From contig JADQAV010000028.1 of the NCBI GenBank assembly GCA_019775845.1, forward strand, positions 744,001-808,000: 64,000 bases of DNA. The letters run 5' to 3'. Positions within the stretch are counted from its first letter, which is position 1. The number at the start of each line of letters is the position of its first letter. The position numbers and the translations under genes are program-made. Source of the DNA: Myrmaecium sp. VS I D KN 1. Lineage: Eukaryota > Ascomycota > Dothideomycetes > Valsariales > Valsariaceae. Shown piece by piece: positions 53,269 to 64,000 of this stretch. The notes below the pieces were generated by a model. It saw only the letters and a program-made list of their open reading frames with translations, did no database searches and was not told where the DNA came from.

Positions 53269-56058
53269 TTACTGTTGATGCTGTTGCTGAACGATCCACT
53301 CCAGAACGCTTTCATAACAAAGAACAAACTGGCGCAGGCTTTGAACCATGCTTAAACGTTGTTTTCTGAAGTGCTCCACCGTCTTCTCTATAAGGTCTTC
53401 TTTATCATTCTCGATCCAGTCGCTGTTGTCGCTGTCCGGAGACGGACGGAAGAAGTCATGTTCCTCTTGCTCTTGCTTGGTGGAGTCCACATCCATAGGG
53501 GTCGTCTGATGTTTCCCTCGTTCTTGACGCTGACGTTTCAGCATATCAATGACGCTGTCAACGGTGCAGAAAGTTCCCGTTCGTCCACAGCCGGCGCTGC
53601 AGTGAACAAGCACAGGTCTTTCATTTGGAGGGTCTGGGTTGGATGCTTTCCCTCCATACGTGGATCTCACCACGGCGTCGCATTGTTCGACAAGTCCAAG
53701 TAGATGGGCTGGGTGCGCAGGAGCCCCGAAATCCGGCCAGCTTGAGTATTGTAGTTGAGTGATCTCCCGCATCCTTTCGAAAGGCGCGTCAGAGCGTGAG
53801 AGAGTGAACTTTCTCACTATGACGTAGGGCTGTTCCGTAGTCGAGGCAGCATCCTTTCCATCGTGTGGGCTATTCGTCGGATTACTTAAGATGTTGTCGC
53901 CGGATAACGATCGGCCTCGGTTTCGACGTATTCTGGAGGGCTCAAGAGATGCACGGTGTTCTGATAAGAAGTTCAGTTGCAAATTCCCGTAAGTCTTTTG
54001 CGACCAGTAATTGTGCGCCTTGATCTGGCCACTCTCTTCTTCGGCCGTCAGCATGACTATGACACGCACATCCTGTTGCCACACAACATTCCAGAAGTCC
54101 TTAGACGGGTGTTAGTGTACAGACTCTCTATAAGGGGGGACTGAACAACTCACAGTGAAGGTACTCGGCAAAGGACCCTGCGTCGCGATGTACCGTTTGT
54201 TAGACCAGGCGGCCTTCACGTGGTTGGCGTTGACGTAGTCGCAATCCCCATCGCGGACTCCCTGTAACTTGACCCTGGAATGCTCATATGGCCAGATGCT
54301 GTTGTATCGATTCTTATTGCCCTTCTCTATCCCCGCAATCTGAATGGACTTCGCACCATCAGAGCCAGCCGACCCCGCGGAACCGTAGATGACGCGACCA
54401 GACAATGCCTCCTGCATTCGCTTTTGCTCCCGCTTTTCGATATGAAGGAACTTGTCGGAGACTCGTTTGCCGTGGTCGGAGCCGTCTATAGCCTCTCTAA
54501 GCCAGGTTGGCAGCCGAGACTCGTCCTGCTTGTTCATTGAAGCTGGATGTTTGATACTCATTTGGCCTACACCTCCGATCAAGTCCATATTTTGACGGAT
54601 GTTTCCGAAGAAAGGATTTGCAGCATTTTGGGTTGCCGGCAAAGGACAACCACCTACCACAGGCGCTACCGATGGACCACTCAAGTTCAGACTTGGTTTG
54701 CCGGATCCACTGGCAGCATCCCGATTGGAACCGTACGCGATCAGCTTCGGAAATTTGCGCGAGAACTCGTTAAAGCCGCCACGGATGATATAAGATGCGC
54801 CTGTCCAGCCTTCGACGATGAACTTCTTTAGGATGTTAACGCAGGAAGTGGCGTCCTTCAGTTGGACGGATTCGGCGTCATAAACGATGATGTACTTGCT
54901 TGTCCTCCACCGTTCGAACTTGCCCCTCTCCTCCTCATTGCTGAACGTTTCGGCCAACTTACGAACATTGAACGTGGCGCGCTTCAGTAAGGTGGTCGGT
55001 ATGCATAAATTTAGGGCGCCGGTGATTCTGGCGCGTGCGTATTGTGTGGATACACGTAAGTCTAGCAACAGCATCTCCTCACCGGAGGCTTCCAACAGGT
55101 TGGCTACATGCTGCGGCGTAACCATTGTGGCCCCTTCTCCGCTTTTGTGCCCTTCGAGGTTAACAGGTAGAGTTTCAGAGCGCTGATGAGTCGGGTTGGA
55201 AACATTTGATTTTGTGGCAGGTAACGAAGGCCTAGAATGACCCTCTTCGAACAGAGGACGGGCATCGCCAACAAACTTCCCCGTCTCATTATCCGTGAAA
55301 CTTGCGGGCGACTGGCGTCGAGGGCGCTCAGGCTCGATGTAGGAGTCTGAGGAGAGCAAGCGTTTCGGCGACCGATTTGAGGCGGGTGCAGGGACTCCGT
55401 CGCTATTCTCTAGGACTTTAGACCTAGGAGGAGGGAACGGAAGCGCTGGGCTGAATGGTGGATTAGCTGCCGTGCGATCGATCCCAGATCCATGAGCTGC
55501 TTGGCGAGCCGGCGGTGCTGGCGGTCGGCTCAGTCCGAAGTCGGCAAGGCTACCCAGGTTGAATCTGCTAGTCTCAGACTGTCTGCGAAAAGCTTCAAAT
55601 TCGGGGTTCTGGTCAACTGGAATGACTTTCGGCGACGCTGCCGCCGCCGAACGGACGTGGGATGTGGGCGGGCTCCAGTTGCCGCGGGCATGTTGAGCAG
55701 CGCTGGACGAGAAGCAATCGGCAGAATGATCGATCGTGAGCCCGAAGTAATTTGGACTCGGCGTGCGAGGATCCTGCACGTGCGCGTCATGCAGTCGGCT
55801 TGGAGGAAGAGGTTGACCGACCGAGGCCGGCGTTCGTGCAGCGGAAGGGTGATGGGGTGAAGGTCGTGGCGGGAAGGACTGCGTGGGCAGTTTTTCGTGA
55901 TGCCGAGGGGAGATCGTCGGGGTCGTCATTGTCTTGCTGCGGTTAAAAGAGAAGCCGGCGGTGGCTCCTTGCCTCACCGGAAGCTGAACATGAAAGCCCG
56001 CAGCACGACGTGGAAAGGGTTGACGGAGAGCTTGCAGAGCTTGCAGAGCTTTGCGCAC
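53269..56058 (-). CDS. protein tyrosine phosphatase with an inactive rhodanese domain (Pyp-like)
   Basis: Exons 56058-54154 and 54099-53269 encode 911 residues; a second candidate start at 55929 (MTTPTISPRHHEK) would give 868. The N-terminal 300 residues are Pro/Ser-rich and disordered. A rhodanese/CDC25-like domain spans about 313-440 (MLLLDLRVSTQYARARITGA) but its active-site loop reads YDAES with no cysteine, so it is a docking domain. The PTP catalytic domain spans about 590-905: YVNANHVKAAWSNKRYIATQ, WPD loop at 756-758, P-loop HCSAGCGRTGT with Cys802. Rhodanese plus PTP is the layout of fission-yeast Pyp1/Pyp2, which dephosphorylate stress MAP kinases; that role is inferred. The first 43 residues, if used, are Arg/Ala-rich with a short LQALQA repeat. 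Confidence 0.9.
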
Positions 56059-57924
56059 TGATTTTGGGATGCGTGCGAAGCGGACGCCGGGAGGCTAGGA
56101 TGGAGCGAAAAGGGAGGATGGTTGGAGATGGGTTGGTGCGATTTGGTTGGTGGTGGACGAGGTGACGGAGGAAGGTGGCAGGTGGGTTAAAAGAGGCAAG
56201 GAGGGCGGCCGTTCGGGGGATGTGACGTAGGGTGGCGCACACGACCGATGTGGCCGTTCAGAGCACAGCAAAGAGGCAACCGCACGCCCCGGGGGAGCGC
56301 AGGGAGCAGCAGGACGGGACAGGGCAAGTGGAGTGACCGGGACTGCTCCGCTCCATACTCCTAGCATGCTAGCACTGAGGCAGGCAAGGAGCAGAAAGCA
56401 CCCGACGCTCCAGAGCTGAGGCTGACGGGACGCTGACGCTGACGATGACCTCGCTCGCGGGATTTCCAAGACTTGACTCTCTCTCAGTTTCAAAACCCCA
56501 TAACTACCTGATAGTAGTAGCTTTTAATAACTATTATGTTCAAAGTTATCGATCGTTGGACGTTGGGAGGGGACGACGGTTGCCGCGGGTCCAGGTCCAG
56601 GTCCAGGTCCAGGTCGAGGCCCATGCGGGAAGCTGGGAAGGTTTGCTGGTTCCCTCCTCTCCCCTTTCCCCCCTCGCGCCGGTCCCTGCAGAGGGTGAGG
56701 TGCCGAGTGAGTGAGTGACGGGAGTGAAGTGAACCCGGGGCGGCCGAAGGGGACGATCGTCATGACACGATGGATCACGATATTCAGGCACGAAGAGCTC
56801 TTCGGTTAGGGGACCAGCTGCTGCCTGATGCTTTCTATTGGTTGCGGAGGCGTTCATGCTGCGCTGCGCACGACTGCGCACAGTACTAGTTGTGACTGCT
56901 GACGACCTCTCCCCCCCCTCCCCCTCCCACCGTGAAGAAGGAGACGAAGAAAGACGACGCCGGCATGCAATCCCTGACCCGTCCGATACGCCCAACCGAC
57001 GGGAACGGGGCGGGGAGGGGGCGCCATCTTCTGCGCCGAGCGCGAGATGTAGAGACGGGCACATGGAACGCAAAATCGCGAAGACCTTCGGGCCTCAACG
57101 CAACCCCGAGATTCTTCATCAGCCGATGCCAGTGACCTCCCCCGAGCTGCTATCGAAGATAGTAATTCACGCCTCCAAATTGTGCGCCAGCTGATGAGGT
57201 GAAGGCAGGCAGTCCACGAGGAGGTGAAGGAAGAATTGGAGGAGGCACATGCGGCTCCCAAACCCACCACCCTTGCTCCCCCTAGTCGAACCCTCGATGG
57301 CGCCGACAAGCGACGACGACGACGGAGGACGACGAGGCACGACAGCGGGACAGGGTCCGTGTCACACGAGCGCCCCATCCCTTGCCCGAACCATAGAACA
57401 GGTCAGGTCGCAATGGGTATCTCACAACTACCTAGTACTCACGCTCATCGTCGGCATCCAAAGAAAGCCCCCTCTCCAGGCGTGCTGCGGTCCTGTTATT
57501 TCCACCGTGCTCCCGTCACGGGTTGCGTCCTCGCGCCCGCGGCTCCAATCCTTCAGAACTGCACCTCCATGTCGTCCCGCTCACAGTTCGTGATAGCAAG
57601 CTGCATAAACTAACTCGCTCATTATCATATATACGTCGCTCTCTTAAAATCTGCGGGATATTTCAGAAGATCACCGTTTGGAAGTTGGTGATCAATAGCA
57701 GTTTCCCATTTGGCTACGACCAGAGAGAGCGCAGTTCGTCGTGCCCCGCTGCAGAGAAAATCAAAAACGCCCGAACCACACATCGAAGCTCGCGCGGCCC
57801 GAGCATAGGAGCCGCCGCGACCGGTAAGGTATAGAACTGTGACCCCAAAATTCAGAGAAAAAGAAACCCAATCCCGTCAATCTTCGTACTTTGTCCCGCT
57901 GCAGACAATGGAAGAAGATCTGCA
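56059..57924. other. upstream region of the phosphatase gene and 3' flank of vnx1
   Basis: 1.87 kb. It contains a GGTCCA hexamer run at 56588-56613 and GC-rich overlapping frames on both strands that differ in coding potential from the genes around. No gene supported. Confidence 0.45.
56588..56613. repeat. (GGTCCA)n hexanucleotide repeat
   Basis: About four to five GGTCCA units in non-coding sequence upstream of the phosphatase gene. Confidence 0.85.
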
Positions 57925-60900
57925 TCAGTATGCGCGCCCGCTTCGCGTTCGTCCCACGGTTTTGAAGCCCATGCTTTCCATTTCCCCTCGGACCAATCCT
58001 CCCACCGCCAGAGTATCGAACCGATCAATCCCCATCGTGCTCATATCATTGAACCCCGAAAGATAGAATCCAACAATCACCACGATGTAGGAGAGGATGA
58101 GGATTGAGCCCTTGAAATAGTTACTCTTGCCCTCCCCGTACATGTAAGATAGCAGGAAAACGCAAAGGATGACGGTGACCATGTCCCACTGGGGAAAGAT
58201 GAGTGCTGTAACATGGTTAGGAAGCGATCGAATCGGCAGGTTAGAGATGTGTACGTACTAAAGGTATGATCGATCATGTCATCAGAGGTAATGAAGCGGC
58301 CTTGGAAAGCGCTGTAAAGAACGAGAGCTGGTATCTGCAAAAGACAAACTTGTAGAGCGTATGCTGAGCCGATTTCCATGGATAAAGCGATATTTCCGTT
58401 CATAGCAAAAGAGATGGCGTTCTGTGGAGTATATCAGCTACAGCATCACGCCGGAAGATGAAGCAATGGTAACATACCAGGAATTCGGTAGTGTTCGGAA
58501 CCAAGGCGAATAGAGTAATTCCAAGGAATTTCTCATCGATGTCAATGTTCTCCAAGACCGCATCGACTGTGTTCACAAGAATTTCTGCGATGACGGCGTA
58601 GGCCACGGTGGCCGTCAGGAGGATCACGGCACTTTTTGTCCTGCTCCAATTTGGTGCATCATGGCCGCCGCCGTGATCATGACCTGGCACTGCTTCTCCT
58701 GTGTCATCTACGATCGACCTAGCCGCTTGCGCATGGATCCAGTCACCGTGAAGCGCAGGGGTGTTTGAACCTAGCTGAGAGGCTTTGCGCGGTGCTTTAG
58801 TAGCATCACGGGCAGCTATGGTGGCCGCGGTTGCTGCAAGTTCGGCGACGTGCTGGAAGAGTTCTCGGTTTTGCTCCTCAGTAAGCCCCTCAAACATAAG
58901 AGCCCTTCCTCGGTCGTCAGCGTGATGGGTCCGAGAGGACGCAGCATATGACACTGGGATTTGATCGCTCGATGCCTGATGTGATAGCGTGGGGTCGCCG
59001 TCGACACTCGACCCAAGCCCAGCTTGCTTGAGGGACTGGCCCAATATGCGTTTATACAGCTGTGACTCACGAATATTGGAAGAAGACGAATGACCGATAG
59101 TCTGGCTCGTCTCATTCCTCGAAAGAGTTCCCGGTGGCTCTATGATACCACTCCCGCCTAAGTGAGTATGATTTCCGTCTGCTTTTTCGATCTTCTTCTC
59201 ATCTTCACTACTCCATATAACGGCGGCGTGGGTTCGAAGGGTGAACAGAAGCCCAATAACATAAGAAAGGAACAACATGACCGCGGCGAGCCAGATGTAA
59301 GGACGAACCGCTACTTCATAGAATCTATCATGGATCGCTGGTGTTTGCGAGAAGTAACAGCGGCGACAGTCGCGTGCTAGGTCGCTTGAGGAAGGCTGGA
59401 CGCACGCGTGGCAATTGAGCTCGTGCTAAAGACGGTCAGTATAGGCTAGTCAAAGCAGGTCGATAGATGGGGGACAGACACTACCATAGATCTGATAGAA
59501 CAGAGTAGGTCCAAATGCTCCGATGACAGCGAAAAGCAGCATGGTCGAAGTGACTCCGGCTGATCTCACGTTGAAACGTTGCGTTTTTCTTTTCAACGCG
59601 CCGAAGCACATTGATATCCCAGGAAGAAACAATATTCCAGCGAAGATGCTCCCGATAATACTTCCTTCAACTAATCTCGCTTTTCCTTCTTTTAAAGCGA
59701 CGCAGTATAGAAAAACTTCCACAATGGTAGAAAAGAAGGCGTTGATGGTCGCTCCGAGACCCATTGACGACTGAGCCGAAATGGAAGCTACGGCCTGACC
59801 AATAAAGTATGCAAGTGGAATTATAGAGAATAAAGCCATTGTGAAGACAAGGCCTTGGTTTGTCAGAGGAATTCTCAAGCCCAGGGTAACATCAAGAACC
59901 CAATAGTCGAATATTGCGAAGGCAACGATGCCCAAGAGATTGATTAGGAAGATATTGGTTCCGTCGATGGTATATTTCCAGTATTTAAGACCCACTGCAC
60001 GGTATGTGCAAAGAAGGACGGCTGACGATGGATCACCTGCGCGCCGGGCATCAGCGCTGTCGGAATGAAACGACAGCGCTAGAGGATGTCTTCTCAGATG
60101 GTCAGCAAGCAACAGCGTCACTCTTCCCATTGGAATCGTGAAAACGAGGAGCCAGCATATGCCAGACACCAAGAAGAGCGCCGGGGTGAGCAATCCATAG
60201 AACACAAGGAAAAAGATGACCCGGCCAACATTCCACTTGCCTCTGCCGAACAACCTCCTCTTAGATCGAGCAATTTGCTGCGGACGAAGTTCACCACGAG
60301 GAGAGCGTCCTAGGAGGCTTTGGGTCTCATCAGCTGAATCAACGCTATTTCTTCGTCTCCCAATTAGAGACCGACTCGCGTTGAGAGGCCCGAAAAAGAG
60401 CCGCCCCTCTTCAAGATCACCATTTTGCCATTGTTCGTACTCGCTTATACTCCGTCCTTCTCCTTCGTCTTCTTCAGCATATGCTTCATCTTGCATAAGC
60501 TTGACATATTTGCCAAAAGGATATAACAAGTAGCCCGCGAGGCCCCATAGGACTCGCCCATATTCGAGAGCACCATCGCCAAAACCGAACATCAGACAAA
60601 CAAGACCACCTAAAGCGGCAAGAAGAGCGAGCCACCAGCCGAAAAGGAGTGACCATGCGAAGTTAAATAGGACCAGCCAGTTGCTCACGAACAAACCAGG
60701 TGTTGAGTGGATATCACCTTCCGCATTTCGCTGCACGGACCTGCTTTTCTTATATAAGGCTGGTTTCCATATTCTGATACCGAAGGGATGGGTTTCGTTG
60801 ATGGCTTTTTGGCGGTCCTTGAGGGTGAAGCTTTCAGCATCGCTAAGGTCAGCATCGTCTCCATGAGGTTCTGAGTCTTCAACATCCAGTGATGTAGCTT

Positions 60901-61483
60901 CGCCCGAGGAGTCCGCTTGCTGATAATCTACGTCCGTGTCTTCTCGCTGCTCCTGATTCCCGGTTTGATCACCAGCTGCATCAATCAAAGGACTGACCGA
61001 AGGATTCTGCGCTGTAGGGCGCCGTCTAAGGGTGGACGCCTGCCTCTTAAGGGACCCCGTTGCTGACTTCGCTTGCTTTTGCCTCTGTGCTAGATCCTTG
61101 TCTACTTCTTCTTGCGCATCATCTACAGAAAACTCCTGTCCTCTGTGAGGCAGGTACGATGATGTTGTTCGCCTGGCGATGTTCGGTTTTTTGGGTTTCT
61201 GTGGAAAAGCTTCCGGTGGAGCAGCTGGTGGACGAGTGGAGGTCGTCAGACTGAAAGAACCTTTTGATCGATCAGCGTGAATGTCAAGTCGCTATACGTA
61301 TTGGTACCCACCATATCCAGCTGATGGCTGCGGCTGTTTTCTCTTTGACGCGTCGGCATGCGAGGGTGTATTTGCGTACGAATCGAACACACCTGGGAGA
61401 TTGGACGAATCTGAAAGCTGTTGTGGCTCGTCTTGGGTTGGAATATTCTCCTGGGGCGGAGTGCCTATGCCGGAATTCGACAT
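57925..61483 (-). CDS. vnx1: vacuolar cation/H+ antiporter, VNX1 type
   Basis: Five exons: 61483-61308, 61250-59480, 59425-58478, 58421-58259 and 58205-57925; 1112 residues. The N-terminal 200 residues are polar. Membrane parts include LFNFAWSLLFGWWLALLAAL and FFLVFYGLLTPALFLVSGI. The two CaCA repeats are present in the altered form of this branch: INAFFSTIVEVFLYCVALKE before LVEGSIIGSIFAGILFLPG, and VPNTTEFLNAISFAMNGNIA before LSMEIGSAYALQV. Yeast Vnx1 exchanges Na+ and K+ for protons at the vacuole. A cysteine-bearing luminal loop (LNCHACVQPS) and a long cytosolic loop separate the halves. The intron after 59480 has a GTCTGT donor; the acceptor could alternatively be 6 bp later. It is divergent from rpt6. 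Confidence 0.92.
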
Positions 61484-61975
61484 GGTGCCTTGGATCGGCG
61501 GGCGTGCCAGCTACTAGTATGTAGTCGCGATACCCTTTCGCAAGCCGCAATAGATGGATGCGATAGGGTATACTCAATACTCGTTCATCCCTGTGGAGTG
61601 TGGACGGTCTGAAGATGCATAAGAGGACCGGTTGTCTTTATGTTCGACCGATAAGACGTGCAGCTGATCAAGACCAACCAATGATGCATCGCGCGATCGA
61701 GCTCGTGGCAGGGTATGTGTAGTTGGGCATGGAACGCGGTCGTAGCTACTCGCACAATGTTTCTCCGAGCCGGCGGACCTTGCCAATGACGGGAGCTAGG
61801 ACGATGGCCGAACATCAAGAGCTCACCCGGAACGAAGTCCTCATACATCGGCATCTCCAATACAACCGGCCGCCGCCCACTCAAGCTCCAAAATCGCATC
61901 CCGCTGATTAAGTCAGATCCTGTGTGGACTCACCCGGCATAGGTCGCTCAGCTCGACCACAGACTCGCCACCAGC
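61484..61975. promoter_or_regulatory. divergent promoter of vnx1 and rpt6
   Basis: 492 bp between opposite start codons. The rpt6 side should contain a proteasome-gene promoter; I did not find an Rpn4/PACE-like box (GGTGGCAAA). Confidence 0.5.
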
Positions 61976-63256
61976 ATGGCCCTGGATACGTTCTTCCATA
62001 ATAAGATCGAGAGCATGAAGCTCGAGATCATCCAAGGACAGGCTGTTCTCCGACGACTAGAAGCACAAAGAAATGACTACAATTCTCGCGTGAGGCTTCT
62101 AAGGGAAGAGCTTGGTTTGCTTCAGCAACCTGGCTCGTACGTGGGCGAAGTGGTCAAAGTGATGGGCACTAAGAAGGTGCTTGTCAAGGTTCATCCTGAA
62201 GGCAAATATGGTGAGTCGCTTCAGATCAGGCTTTCAACACGTCCGCTAATACCTATCAAAATTAGTGGTCGATGTGGCAGACAGCGTCGATATTTCAAAG
62301 CTCACAGTCGGCAAGCGCGTCACGCTCCTTAGCGACTCCTACAAACTGGAAAAAATGCTTCCCTCTTCGGTCGACCCTTTAGTATCCTTGATGATGGTCG
62401 AGAAAGTTCCCGATAGTACATACGATATGATCGGCGGGTTAGACCAACAGATCAAGGAGATCAAAGAAGTAATCGAACTGGGCCTTAAGCATCCTGAACT
62501 GTTCGAGTCGCTTGGAATCGCGCAGCCCAAAGGCGTACTTCTATACGGCCCCCCTGGTACCGGCAAGACACTGTTGGCTAGAGCCGTTGCGCATCACACC
62601 GATTGCAAGTTCATCCGAGTAAGCGGCAGCGAGCTTGTGCAGAAATACATCGGTGAAGGCAGCCGTATGGTGCGGGAGCTTTTCGTCATGGCGCGAGAGC
62701 ATGCGCCCAGTATCATCTTCATGGATGAGATTGACAGCATCGGGTCAAGCAGAGTTGAAGGAAGTTCAGGAGGAGATTCCGAGGTGCAGCGAACCATGTT
62801 GGAACTACTGAACCAGTTAGACGGTTTTGAGCCAACCAAGAACATCAAGATCATCATGGCGACGAACCGTCTCGACATCCTAGATCCGGCGTTGCTCAGG
62901 CCTGGACGCATTGACCGGAAGATCGAGTTTCCGCCGCCCACGGTTGAGGCAAGAGCCGACATCTTGCGGATCCATTCCCGGAGCATGAATCTTACGCGGG
63001 GCATCAACCTCACGAAGATAGCAGAGAAGATGAACGGCTGCTCTGGTGCGGAGCTAAAGGGTGTATGCACCGAGGCGGGCATGTATGCTTTACGAGAAAG
63101 GAGAGTTCACGTAACTCAAGAGGACTTCGATCTTGCTACGGCAAAGGTTCTTAACAAGCATGACGACAAACAAGTAAGTATACCTGAACATACTCTCTAC
63201 TTTCGTAAAGCTAACCATCCTTTTCCTAGATGTCCCTTAGCAAGCTTTTCAAGTAG
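61976..63256 (+). CDS. rpt6: 26S proteasome regulatory ATPase Rpt6
   Basis: Exons 61976-62210, 62266-63173 and 63230-63256 encode 389 residues. After a coiled-coil N-terminus ([15 protein letters not shown]) come the OB domain ([20 protein letters not shown]) and AAA module: GPPGTGKT at 173-180, [12 protein letters not shown] with DEID at 232-235, sensor IIMATN, and [11 protein letters not shown] arginine-finger region. Rpt6 is one of six ATPases of the 19S base that unfolds substrates into the 20S core. The final 27-nt exon encodes MSLSKLFK; its terminal hydrophobic residues match Rpt6's usual SVSKLFK end. Very highly conserved; near certain. Confidence 0.97.
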
Positions 63257-63730
63257 TTTTAGCAATAACTATCGCATGAGCTTGGTGTACATGATGCTCT
63301 CTACGGCTAGCTTATCCAATGGAATTAAAGCAGAAGCCTACTAGTAACATCCAATTCGATAAGATCTATGATTCGTGATTATTTCTTTTGATAGATGCGA
63401 CTCAGGTTATCATCCTGATTTAGAGATGGCCCGTATTTGCTGTAGGTTCACATAGTATATACATACTAAGCTCCAGTAGCTACACGGCTAGTTCCTAGCG
63501 AATCATTGAAGTACACAGTATAGAGAGAGGGTTATCTACTCCATAGAAATCTCGGCATCTACAGTACCTACTGGTCAACTCTATAAATATACTGAGGGGC
63601 TAGCCTAAGCCTTACACGCCACAGGACGCACGGCCACAAACCCCACCCTTTCCCGTTCGCTGACCTCAGTCAGGCAGGAAAAAATTCATTGCAACTGTTT
63701 CAACGATCTCACTTCTTAAGACACGTCATA
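63257..63730. other. intergenic region before the DAHP synthase gene
   Basis: 474 bp, AT-rich at first, with C-rich leader sequence near 63620-63660. A TATAAATATA sequence at 63581-63590 could be a core promoter element, though 140 bp before the ATG. Confidence 0.45.

Positions 63731-64000
<270 letters not shown>

Noticed and set aside
56546-57073. 175-codon minus-strand frame
   Set aside because: Driven by the GGTCCA repeat and GC-rich sequence; overlapping frames of similar length occur on both strands.

Overview
This is nuclear DNA of a filamentous ascomycete, most like Eurotiomycetes (the Aspergillus/Penicillium/Onygenales side). The evidence is many short introns (mostly 40-100 bp) with fungal GT-AG signals, compact gene spacing, fungus-only families (CFEM, Pex23/Pex30-type peroxins, RON1-type Ndt80 factors) and an RPT6 protein of the filamentous-ascomycete type. 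I see no transposon, rRNA, tRNA or CRISPR array. Gene models below were built by hand: each multi-exon model keeps frame across every stated junction, but none is checked against transcripts. Family names rest on remembered motifs, not on searches.

Layout. 1-24 kb is ordinary housekeeping: the 3' end of a CFEM GPI-anchored protein, an unknown membrane protein, a DUF2458-like protein, a COX14-like assembly factor, a small secreted/membrane protein, a nucleolar RRM protein, an EF-hand MscS channel, a divergent pair of a TDA3-like FAD oxidoreductase and a short-chain dehydrogenase, NC2-beta, the ESCRT-III protein Did2, and a large VCX1-type Ca2+/H+ antiporter. 24.3-44.6 kb is a complete N-acetylglucosamine (GlcNAc) catabolic cluster: dac1 (GlcNAc-6-P deacetylase), nag3 (GH3 domain fused to two GNAT-like domains), ron1 (Ndt80-like regulator), hxk3 (hexokinase-like GlcNAc kinase), ngt1 (UNC93/DUF895-type transporter) and dam1 (GlcN-6-P deaminase). 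45-64 kb returns to housekeeping: SFH5, a Pex23/Pex30-type peroxin, PAM16, NSE1, a rhodanese-tyrosine phosphatase, a VNX1-type antiporter, RPT6 and the 5' end of a DAHP synthase.

How the cluster works. NGT1 imports GlcNAc, HXK3 phosphorylates it, DAC1 removes the acetyl group, and DAM1 deaminates and isomerises GlcN-6-P to fructose-6-P and ammonia. RON1 is the expected activator, and NAG3 probably supplies or modifies GlcNAc-containing substrates. dac1/nag3 and ngt1/dam1 are divergent pairs with 1.2 kb and 2.1 kb between start codons, as expected for co-regulated promoters.

Most worth a second look: NAG3 lacks the canonical GH3/NagZ catalytic residues; an overlapping upstream ORF covers the ron1 start codon; a possible undescribed three-exon small gene lies antisense between ngt1 and dam1; two introns have GC donors; and pam16 has a first coding exon consisting only of the start codon.
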